Below, one piece after another: positions 1 through 5,061 of a stretch of 5,327 bases of DNA. Source of the DNA: an uncultured Chloroflexota bacterium (GTDB lineage Bacteria; Chloroflexota; Limnocylindria; Limnocylindrales; CSP1-4). Under the pieces are notes generated by a model that was not told the origin of the DNA, made no database searches, and was given only the letters and a program-made list of their open reading frames with translations. The position numbers were made by a program, and so were the translations under genes. The stretch covers positions 1 through 5,327 of the forward strand of contig CAIYQJ010000007.1 in the NCBI GenBank assembly GCA_903928275.1. Direction: 5' to 3'. Each line of letters begins with the position of its first letter. The first letter of the stretch is position 1.

Positions 1-232
1 CGCGATCCGCGCGCCGTACCCGAGCGTCCTCTTCGTGCCCACGGGCGGGATCGACGCGGCCAACCTCGTCGCCTACCTCACGCAGCCGGGGGTCATCGCG
101 TGCGGTGGATCGTGGATGGCGCCGAAGGAGCTCATCGCCGCTCGCGACTTCGATGCGATCCGGCGCAGGACCGCGCAGGCGGTGGCGCTCGTCGCGCAGG
201 CAAGGAGCGGTCCGCGCTCCGCCACGGCATGA
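1..232 (+). CDS. eda: KDPG/KHG aldolase, C-terminal fragment (cut by window start)
   Basis: Class I aldolase that splits 2-keto-3-deoxy-6-phosphogluconate into pyruvate and glyceraldehyde-3-phosphate (and/or 4-hydroxy-2-oxoglutarate into pyruvate and glyoxylate) in the cytoplasm. Only the last 76 residues are visible, read in the frame starting at base 2 and ending at the TGA at 230-232. The family is usually a little over 200 residues, so roughly two thirds lie upstream, including the Schiff-base lysine. The fragment carries the two hallmark C-terminal motifs: FVPTGGID (compare FCPTGGI in E. coli Eda), the phosphate/carboxylate-binding strand-loop, and CGGSWMAP, followed by a final helix with an RRRTAQAVALV stretch. 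The KDG kinase follows within 33 bases, as expected for consecutive steps in one operon. Family assignment is firm; the preference between KDPG and KHG cannot be judged from this part. Confidence 0.9.
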   Translation, partial: AIRAPYPSVLFVPTGGIDAANLVAYLTQPGVIACGGSWMAPKELIAARDFDAIRRRTAQAVALVAQARSGPRSATA

Positions 233-252
233 ACGATGGGGCCTGAACGCGC

Positions 253-259
253 GGAGGAG
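253..259 (+). promoter_or_regulatory. Shine-Dalgarno deciding the KDG kinase start
   Basis: GGAGGAG, six bases upstream of the GTG at 266. The competing in-frame ATG at 236 has only the aldolase stop and an AACG context before it and no good ribosome-binding site. The GTG at 266 is therefore the better start, which removes ten residues from the longest reading frame. Confidence 0.75.
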
Positions 260-265
260 CTGCCG

Positions 266-1366
266 GTGGCACCGATCGACATCCGCTCTCGAGAGTCGTC
301 CAGGTGGGATCTCGTCGCGCTCGGCGAGGTCATGCTGCGACTCGACCCCGGCGAGGGCCGCATCGCGACGGCCCGCCACTTCGCGGCCTGGGAAGGCGGG
401 GGCGAGTACAACGTCGCTCGCGGCCTGGCACGCTGTTTCGGGATGCGGACGGCGCTCGTCAGCGCGTTCGCCGACAACCCGGTCGGACGCCTGGTCGAGG
501 ACCTCATCCGCCAGGGCGGCGTGGACCAGTCCCACGTGCGGTGGGTGCCGTTCGACGGAGTCGGCCGGTCGGTGCGCAACGGCCTGAACTTCACCGAGCG
601 CGGCTTCGGCGTCCGCGCTGCGCTCGGCGTGTCGGACCGCGGGCGCACCGCAGCCTCCCAGATGAAGGCCGGGGAGGTCGACTGGGAGGCGATCTTCGGG
701 GGCGACGGATCGCGCTGGTTCCACACGGGCGGCATCTTCGCGGGCCTGTCGGAGACGACGGCCGCGGTCGCTCGCGAAGCGATGGAGGTCGCGCGCGCAC
801 ACGGAACGGTGATCTCGTACGACCTCAACTACCGGCCGTCGCTCTGGCGGTCGATCGGCGGGGAGGCGCGCGCCCGCGAGGTCAATCGCGACCTCGTGGC
901 CCTTGCTGACGTGCTGCTCGGGAACGAGGAGGACTTCGCCGCGGCACTCGGTTTCGACATCGAGGGACTCGACGTCGGCGCCCCGGCACTCGATGCGATG
1001 GGCTTCGGGCGGATGAACGAACGGGTCGCGGCCACGTTCCCGAACCTCCGCGTCGTCGCGACGACGCTGCGAGACGCGAAGACCGCCACGCGCAACGACT
1101 GGGGCGCCGTCTGCTGGGCCGATGGCGAGCTGTACGAGGCGCCGCGCCGAGCAGACCTCGAGATCCTCGACCGGGTCGGCGGCGGAGACGCCTTCGCGTC
1201 CGGGCTCATCTACGGCTTCCTCGCCGGCCTCGGGGCGCAGGCCGCGGTGGAGTACGGCGCCGCGCACGGCGCGCTCGCCATGACCACACCCGGCGACACG
1301 TCGATGGCCTCGCTCGCCGAGGTCGAGCACGTGATGCGGGGCGGCGGCGCGAGAGTCTCGCGGTGA
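266..1366 (+). CDS. kdgK: 2-keto-3-deoxygluconate kinase, PfkB/ribokinase family
   Basis: Phosphorylates 2-keto-3-deoxygluconate with ATP to give KDPG, the substrate of the adjacent aldolase. 366 residues from the GTG at 266, or 376 from an ATG at 236. Visible PfkB features (366-residue numbering): the sugar-binding N-terminal glycine motif GGGEYNVARGLAR at 44-56; YDLNYRPSLW at 185-194, typical of KDG kinases; GNEED at 219-223; and the C-terminal PfkB signature DRVGGGDAF at 302-310, with catalytic base Asp308 and the GGGD anion hole. The stretch RNDWGAVCW before DRVGGGDAF, and VRNGLNFTERGFGVR in the lid region, match as I recall them the longer (about 340 residue) KDG kinase subfamily found in Bacteroidota, Firmicutes and Chloroflexota. 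The sequence is intact, with no missing key residue. It is very probably co-transcribed with the aldolase. A related sugar kinase with another 2-keto-3-deoxy-acid substrate is the main alternative. Confidence 0.9.
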   Translation: MAPIDIRSRESSRWDLVALGEVMLRLDPGEGRIATARHFAAWEGGGEYNVARGLARCFGMRTALVSAFADNPVGRLVEDLIRQGGVDQSHVRWVPFDGVGRSVRNGLNFTERGFGVRAALGVSDRGRTAASQMKAGEVDWEAIFGGDGSRWFHTGGIFAGLSETTAAVAREAMEVARAHGTVISYDLNYRPSLWRSIGGEARAREVNRDLVALADVLLGNEEDFAAALGFDIEGLDVGAPALDAMGFGRMNERVAATFPNLRVVATTLRDAKTATRNDWGAVCWADGELYEAPRRADLEILDRVGGGDAFASGLIYGFLAGLGAQAAVEYGAAHGALAMTTPGDTSMASLAEVEHVMRGGGARVSR

Positions 1367-1414
1367 AGCTCATGCACCGTGGCTCTCGGCAGCCGGGCCG
1401 GCGATCGATGCGGA

Positions 1415-1429
1415 CGGGGCCGCGCCCCG
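1415..1429 (+). other. GC-rich stem-loop between KDG kinase and SDR
   Basis: CGGGGC at 1415-1420 and GCCCCG at 1424-1429 form a perfect 6-bp stem with a CGC loop, about 50 bases after the kinase stop. The upstream arm AGCCGGG (1391-1397) can instead pair with CCCGGCT (1426-1432), and the two folds exclude each other. No U-tract follows, so this is not a standard intrinsic terminator. It could act as a U-less terminator, an mRNA-processing or stability element, or be chance in GC-rich DNA. Apart from this and the ribosome-binding site, the 124-base gap 1367-1490 shows no gene. Confidence 0.35.
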
Positions 1430-1477
1430 GCTCGGGCTTACCGTTGGAGCAGGCGACGGGACTACGTCGAACGTGAC

Positions 1478-1485
1478 GAGGAGGT
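1478..1485 (+). promoter_or_regulatory. Shine-Dalgarno deciding the SDR start
   Basis: GAGGAGGT lies five bases before the GTG at 1491, a near-ideal ribosome-binding site. The longer in-frame start, GTG at 1473, would place this site inside the coding region and has no comparable site of its own, so 1491 is preferred. Confidence 0.8.
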
Positions 1486-1490
1486 CATCG

Positions 1491-2249
1491 GTGGCAGGGA
1501 ACCTTGCGGGCAGGGGCGCGATCGTCACGGGAGCGACCTCCGGGATCGGGAAGGCCGCGGTCGCCGCGTTCCTGGCGGACGGTGCGCGCGTCGTGGGCAT
1601 CGGTCGCGACACGGCCAGTCTCGCCGCGCTCGAGGCGGCATCGCCCGGACTGTTCGTCGGCATCGCCGCGGACCTCGCCGATCTCGCCCGGGCGGAGGAC
1701 GCGACGGCCCGCGCCATCGCGCACCTCGGCCGCGTCCACGTGCTCGTGAACGACGCCGGCGTGGGGCTGCGGGCGAACCTCGTCGACACGGCGGACGAGC
1801 AGTACCAGCGGATGTTCGACGTCAACGTCCGCGCCACGTTCGTCACGTGCCGCGCGGTGATCCCCCACATGGTGGCCGCGGGCGGCGGCACGATCGTCAA
1901 TGTCGCGTCGTCGCTCGCGCTCAAGGCGGCGCGCGACCGCGCGGTCTACGCGGCGACGAAGGCGGCCGTCATCGCGCTCACGCGCTCGATCGCCGTCGAC
2001 TTCGGGGCGCGGGGCATCCGGGCGAACTGCGTCGCGCCCGGAACGACCGACACGCCGTGGATCGGGGCGATCCTCGCCGGGGCGCCGAACGCCGCGGAGC
2101 TCCGGGGCCAGATGGAGGCCCGGCAGACGATCGGCCGCCTGGGGACCGCCGAGGAGATCGCCGCGGTCATCGCCTTCCTCGCGTCGGACGCAGCGTCATT
2201 CGTCCACGGCGCCACGTTCGCCGTCGACGGCGGCATGACCGCCTGGTGA
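1491..2249 (+). CDS. SDR-family oxidoreductase, possible 2-keto-3-deoxy-acid (L-fuconate type) dehydrogenase
   Basis: Classical short-chain dehydrogenase/reductase of 252 residues, the usual length. The order of motifs is complete: cofactor-binding TGATSGIG at 13-20; NDAG at 87-90 (the family norm is NNAG); the catalytic tetrad Asn112, Ser140, Tyr153 and Lys157 (YAATK); the PG motif in CVAPGTTDTPW around 180-190; and the C-terminal FLASDAASFVHG...VDGG at 229-248. Arg39 after the second beta strand, with no acidic residue just before it, suggests NADP rather than NAD. The segment RQTIGRLGTAEEIA (211-224) with PGTTDTPW resembles, from memory, the DHRS6/2-keto-3-deoxy-L-fuconate dehydrogenase group, which oxidises 2-keto-3-deoxy sugar acids. 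KduD-type or gluconate/fucose dehydrogenases are alternatives. It sits 124 bases after the KDG kinase on the same strand, so a role in the same sugar-acid pathway is inferred. Superfamily is certain; substrate is not. Confidence 0.85.
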   Translation: MAGNLAGRGAIVTGATSGIGKAAVAAFLADGARVVGIGRDTASLAALEAASPGLFVGIAADLADLARAEDATARAIAHLGRVHVLVNDAGVGLRANLVDTADEQYQRMFDVNVRATFVTCRAVIPHMVAAGGGTIVNVASSLALKAARDRAVYAATKAAVIALTRSIAVDFGARGIRANCVAPGTTDTPWIGAILAGAPNAAELRGQMEARQTIGRLGTAEEIAAVIAFLASDAASFVHGATFAVDGGMTAW

Positions 2250-2274
2250 CGGCGCCGGGGTCAGTCTCGACGCG

Positions 2275-2291
2275 CGCCGGGCGCCCCGGCG
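2275..2291 (+). terminator. Possible GC stem-loop terminator after the SDR gene
   Basis: CGCCGGG (2275-2281) and CCCGGCG (2285-2291) form a perfect 7-bp stem with a CGC loop, 26 bases after the SDR stop and just before a likely -10 element. A second upstream arm, CGCCGGGG at 2253-2260, pairs perfectly over 8 bp with CCCCGGCG at 2284-2291, giving a mutually exclusive longer-loop fold. No U-tract follows, so termination is only a possibility. The same DNA could be a regulatory leader or chance. Confidence 0.3.
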
Positions 2292-2295
2292 AACC

Positions 2296-2301
2296 TAGAA
2301 T
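2296..2301 (+). promoter_or_regulatory. Putative -10 element upstream of the first Gfo/Idh/MocA gene
   Basis: TAGAAT fits the TANNNT -10 consensus and would place transcription start near 2308, giving a leader of about 26 bases that contains the GGGGAGAG ribosome-binding site (2321-2328). No convincing -35 sits 16-18 bases upstream, where the stem-loop lies. The surrounding CGAA-CC-TAGAATG resembles CGAA-G-TAGGATG upstream of the second Gfo/Idh/MocA gene. Confidence 0.4.
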
Positions 2302-2333
2302 GCCCGTCAGCCAGGAAGTCGGGGAGAGCGCAC

Positions 2334-3539
2334 ATGCAGGCCCACGCGATCACGATGCTCGGCACCGGTCTCATCGGGGACTTCTACACGATGACGCTCC
2401 ACGGCCAGCGGGGCCGTGACCGCGTGCGCGTCGCGTACTCGCGCAGCGAGGACCGCGGCGCGACCTTCTGCGAGCGATGGGGCATCCCGGAGGCCATGAC
2501 CGACATGGATGCCGCCATCCGCCACCCCGAGACCGACGTGGTCGTCGTCGCGCTGCCGAACCACCTCCACGAGGAGGCCGTGACAGCCGTCGCGGCCGCG
2601 GGCAAGGCCGTCCTGTGCACGAAGCCGCTCGGCCGCACGGCCGACGAGGCGCGCCGGATGCTCGAGGCGGTGGAGAAGGCGGGCGTCTTCGGCGGCTACC
2701 TGGAGGACCTCTGCTACACGCCCAAGACGCTCAAGGCGATCCGGTCCGTGCAGGACGGCGCCCTGGGCGACGTGACGTGGGTGCGCGCGCGAGAGGCGCA
2801 TCCCGGGCCGCACAGCGCGTGGTTCTGGGACGGTCGGCTCACCGGCGGCGGCGCGATCATCGACCTCGGCTGCCACTGCATCGAGATCGTCCGCAACTTC
2901 GTCGGCAAGGGGAACCGGCCGGTCGAGGTGCTGTGCCACACGGACACGCTCGTCCATCCCATCGACGACGAGGACAATGCGATCGCGCTCATCCGGTTCG
3001 AATCCGGCGCGATCGGCCAGTTCGAGGTGAGCTGGACGTTCCGCGGCGGCATGGACCTGCGCGACGAGATCGCCGGCACGACCGGCACGATCTGGCTGAA
3101 CCACTTCCTGCGCACCGGCTACGAGATGTTCACGGCGGGCGGCAGCGGCGGATACGTCGCCGAGAAGGCCGAGACGGCCGCAGGTTGGCTGTTCCCCGTC
3201 GGCGACGAGGTATCCGAGCTCGGCTACGTGGACATGTTCACCGACATGTTCGATGCGATCGACGGCGGCACCGCGCCCCGGGAGACGTTCTACGACGGGT
3301 ACGTGGTGAACTCCGTCATGGACGCCTGCTACCGGTCGGCGAAGAGCGGGCGGTGGGAGGCGGTGGCCATCGAGTGGCGCGGCGGCACCACCCCGCGCAT
3401 CGGCTCCGGGTCGCAGCCGCTCATGCACGAGGGTCTCGTCGTCATCAAGCGCGAGGTCCTGCCCGACGGTCGCGTGAGGCTGATCCTCAAGGACCCCGCG
3501 AGCGGCGACTTCATCGACAGGATCGTCGCCGCGGCGTGA
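2334..3539 (+). CDS. Gfo/Idh/MocA-family NAD(P)-dependent oxidoreductase
   Basis: 401-residue member of the glucose-fructose oxidoreductase/inositol dehydrogenase family, which oxidises or reduces sugar hydroxyl/keto groups. The ATG at 2334 has GGGGAGAG five bases upstream. The N-terminal Rossmann fold carries GTGLIG at 10-15. The second strand ends in YSRS (35-38), which suggests NADP. LPNHLHEEAV (74-83) follows, and the family EKP motif appears as TKP (96-98), keeping the cofactor-contacting lysine Lys97. The C-terminal alpha/beta domain carries GGGAIIDLGCHCIE (171-184), so the conserved Asp177 and His181 pair of the active site is intact; Glu184 replaces the usual Asp. The tail after about residue 350 extends beyond the core fold and ends with an LPDGRVRLILKDP strand pair. 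It lies 84 bases after the SDR, with its own likely promoter, and converges on the ROK gene. The substrate is not identifiable; inositol dehydrogenase cannot be claimed. Confidence 0.88.
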   Translation: MQAHAITMLGTGLIGDFYTMTLHGQRGRDRVRVAYSRSEDRGATFCERWGIPEAMTDMDAAIRHPETDVVVVALPNHLHEEAVTAVAAAGKAVLCTKPLGRTADEARRMLEAVEKAGVFGGYLEDLCYTPKTLKAIRSVQDGALGDVTWVRAREAHPGPHSAWFWDGRLTGGGAIIDLGCHCIEIVRNFVGKGNRPVEVLCHTDTLVHPIDDEDNAIALIRFESGAIGQFEVSWTFRGGMDLRDEIAGTTGTIWLNHFLRTGYEMFTAGGSGGYVAEKAETAAGWLFPVGDEVSELGYVDMFTDMFDAIDGGTAPRETFYDGYVVNSVMDACYRSAKSGRWEAVAIEWRGGTTPRIGSGSQPLMHEGLVVIKREVLPDGRVRLILKDPASGDFIDRIVAAA

Positions 3540-3576
3540 CGCCCCGACGGGCGCCGGCCTCCTCGTCCCGCGGCGG

Positions 3577-3590
3577 GCGGGCGATCCCGC
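3577..3590. terminator. Possible bidirectional stem-loop between convergent genes
   Basis: GCGGG (3577-3581), CGAT loop, CCCGC (3586-3590): a compact 5-bp GC stem in the 60-base gap between the ends of the Gfo and ROK genes. An alternative 6-bp pairing GGGCGG (3575-3580) with CCGCCC (3594-3599) has a larger loop. Position suits a shared terminator, but there is no T-tract on either strand, so the call is weak. Confidence 0.25.
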
Positions 3591-3599
3591 GCACCGCCC

Positions 3600-4946
3600 C
3601 TACCGGGCGCCGCCGAGGACCACGTCCGGCATCCCGGACGGCTCGCCGGCCTCCACCCAGCGGGCCATCGACGCCCGGCTGAACAGCAGGTCCACGACCA
3701 TCGCGGCGCCGCCGATGACCCCGGCGAGACTGCCCAGCGACGATCGCCGGATCTCGAGGTCGTGGGTCGCGAGAGGCAGGGAGCGGCGGTAGACGACCTC
3801 GCACAGGGACTCGACGAGGGCGTCTCCACCCTGGGCGACGCCTCCGCCGAGGACGATGAGCGACGGGTTGAAGAAGTTCACGATGCTCGCGAGCATGATC
3901 CCCACGCGCCGCCCCGCGGCCTGGAGCAGCTCCAACGAGGCAGGGTCCCCGACCGATGCGGCGCGTGCCACGTCCTCGGCCGTGACGGCACCGAGGCGGT
4001 CGAAGGCCTCCCGCAGGCGCGGGCTGCGCCCCTGGAGCGCCGCTGCCTCGCCGTCGCGCGCGATCGCCTCGCCGGCGGCGAGCGCCTCCAGGCAGCCCGT
4101 CTTGCCGCAGCGGCACACGACGGACCGGTCGTCGGAGACCTGGATGTGGCCGACGTCGCCGGCCGAGCCCTGCGCACCCCGGTGGATCCGGCCGCCGGAG
4201 ATGATCCCGGCGCCGATCCCGGTCCCGATCTTGACGACGACCACGTTGTCGTGGCCGGCCGCCACGCCGGAGCGCCACTCGCCGAGCGCGAGCACGTTGA
4301 CGTCGTTGTCCACCCAGACCGGCGCGCCGTATCGGTCCGCGAACCTCCTCCTGACCGGGTAGAGGTCCCAGCCGGGCATGATCGGCGGCGAGATGGGGCG
4401 ACCACTGCTGAACTCCACGGGACCCGGCACGCCGATGCCCACCCCCCACAGTCGGCCGGGCGGCGTGCCGTACGTGGCACGCAGCTCATCGAACAGCTCG
4501 TCCACGCGTGCGAGCGTCGCGTCGGGACCTTCGGCGATGTCGGCCGGCTCGTCACGGTGGGCGAGGATCCGGCCGTCGAGGGTGGTCATCGCCACGTCGA
4601 TGCTCGTCGCGCCGAGGTCCGCGACGAGGATGTGACCCGCATCGCCCCGGAACGTGAGCTGGCGCGGCGGCCGCCCGCCCGTGCTGGGTCCCGGGTCACC
4701 CTCGACCACGAGGCCGTGGTCCACGAGCTCGCCGACCCGCCGCGCGACGATGCTGCGCGAGAGGCCCGTCCTCGCGACGAGCTCGCCGCGCGACCGGCAC
4801 TGCCCGAGGCGGATCTCGTCGAGGATCGCGATCAGGGAGGCGAGCGTCTCGTCGGCGATCGAGCCGGGATCCGGGGGACGCGGGACCAGCGCAGCGGCCC
4901 GGGCACGGCGATCCTGGTCGCTCGCAGGGGTCGAGATCACGCTCAC
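3600..4946 (-). CDS. ROK-family transcriptional regulator (NagC/Mlc/XylR type)
   Basis: 448-residue repressor/sugar-kinase-fold protein. Residues about 33-97 form a winged helix-turn-helix (SRGELVARTGLSRSIVARRV, then the wing motif TGGRPP at 89-94). The ROK domain follows: phosphate-binding DLGAT at 110-114; VDNDVN at 212-217, with Asp215 at the kinase catalytic-base position; KIGTGIGAG at 239-247; GDVGHI at 263-268; zinc motif CRCGKTGCLE at 278-287, with ligands His267, Cys278, Cys280 and Cys285; and the adenosine-motif LGGG at 366-369. The sugar-contact glutamate of glucokinases and Mlc (GEIGH) is aspartate here (Asp264), a variant common in high-GC ROK regulators as I recall. The DNA-binding domain makes a regulator far likelier than a kinase. 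It is divergent from one Gfo/Idh/MocA gene and convergent with another, so it probably senses a sugar or sugar acid handled by the cluster. The GTG at 4946 lies seven bases past a likely -10, suggesting a leaderless mRNA. Confidence 0.92.
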   Translation of the reverse strand: MSVISTPASDQDRRARAAALVPRPPDPGSIADETLASLIAILDEIRLGQCRSRGELVARTGLSRSIVARRVGELVDHGLVVEGDPGPSTGGRPPRQLTFRGDAGHILVADLGATSIDVAMTTLDGRILAHRDEPADIAEGPDATLARVDELFDELRATYGTPPGRLWGVGIGVPGPVEFSSGRPISPPIMPGWDLYPVRRRFADRYGAPVWVDNDVNVLALGEWRSGVAAGHDNVVVVKIGTGIGAGIISGGRIHRGAQGSAGDVGHIQVSDDRSVVCRCGKTGCLEALAAGEAIARDGEAAALQGRSPRLREAFDRLGAVTAEDVARAASVGDPASLELLQAAGRRVGIMLASIVNFFNPSLIVLGGGVAQGGDALVESLCEVVYRRSLPLATHDLEIRRSSLGSLAGVIGGAAMVVDLLFSRASMARWVEAGEPSGMPDVVLGGAR

Positions 4947-4952
4947 CGGCCC

Positions 4953-4958
4953 ATCCTA
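4953..4958 (-). promoter_or_regulatory. Putative -10 of the ROK gene, leaderless geometry
   Basis: Read on the - strand this is TAGGAT, followed by GGGCCG and the GTG start at 4946. A start site seven bases after the -10 would be the G of the GTG itself. The AGGA within the hexamer could alternatively serve as a weak ribosome-binding site at seven-base spacing. No good -35 is visible at 16-18 bases. Confidence 0.5.
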
Positions 4959-4982
4959 CACGCCCGATGGCCTGTCGCGGGG

Positions 4983-4994
4983 GGACTTTTGTCC
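4983..4994. promoter_or_regulatory. Candidate operator palindrome in the divergent promoter region
   Basis: GGAC-TTTT-GTCC, a perfect 4-bp inverted repeat around a T4 centre in an otherwise very GC-rich 115-base divergent spacer (4947-5061). It is placed where a -35 for the + strand promoter would sit (17 bases upstream of TAGGAT at 5009) and about 25 bases upstream of the ROK -10. It could be an autoregulatory ROK site. The arms are short, so chance is possible. Confidence 0.35.
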
Positions 4995-5008
4995 TTGACG
5001 CGCCGAAG

Positions 5009-5014
5009 TAGGAT
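5009..5014 (+). promoter_or_regulatory. Putative -10 for the second Gfo/Idh/MocA gene
   Basis: TAGGAT, with transcription start predicted near 5021 and a leader of about 40 bases to the ATG at 5062. CTTTTG at 4986-4991 is a poor -35 at 17-base spacing. TTGACG at 4995-5000 is an excellent -35 hexamer but only eight bases away, too close to pair with it. The hexamer and its following G match the ROK -10 on the other strand. Confidence 0.4.
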
Positions 5015-5044
5015 GAGCGGTGCACTGCCCACATGACCCGGACC

Positions 5045-5049
5045 GGAGG
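5045..5049 (+). promoter_or_regulatory. Ribosome-binding site of the second Gfo/Idh/MocA gene
   Basis: GGAGG, immediately followed by an ATG at 5050 and, 12 bases on, by the in-frame ATG at 5062. The first ATG abuts the site and cannot use it well, so 5062 is preferred despite slightly long spacing. Confidence 0.5.
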
Positions 5050-5061
5050 ATGCCCCCGCCC

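Noticed and set aside
1379..2419. A 346-codon + strand frame overlapping the SDR gene
   Set aside because: Arginine/glycine-rich frame shadow. The SDR frame has the full catalytic tetrad and a good ribosome-binding site.
2307..3428. A 373-codon open frame on the - strand opposite the first Gfo/Idh/MocA gene
   Set aside because: It is a product of the GC-rich codon bias of the + strand gene. Its translation is Arg/Ala/Val/Asp-rich with no recognisable motif, while the + strand has full family motifs.
3541..3552. GCCC-CGAC-GGGC stem-loop directly after the Gfo stop
   Set aside because: Only a 4-bp stem with no T-tract; expected often by chance at this GC content.
2477..3682. A 401-codon + strand frame overlapping the Gfo gene in another frame
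   Set aside because: Extremely arginine- and proline-rich, no domain, overlaps the Gfo gene for most of its length and crosses the end of the ROK gene; a frame shadow.
3600..4946. The ROK gene as a glucokinase
   Set aside because: The N-terminal winged helix-turn-helix with the TGGRPP wing marks the repressor branch, and the glucokinase GEIGH glutamate is replaced by aspartate.
4995..5014. TTGACG followed by TAGGAT as a classical promoter
   Set aside because: The spacer is only eight bases, far below the 16-18 needed. The two hexamers cannot be the -35 and -10 of one sigma-70-type promoter, so only the -10 is proposed.
3762..5036. A 424-codon open frame on the + strand opposite the ROK gene
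   Set aside because: It is an antisense shadow of a gene with complete ROK motifs. The translation is low-complexity (Arg, Asp, Ala, His) and it runs through the divergent promoter region.
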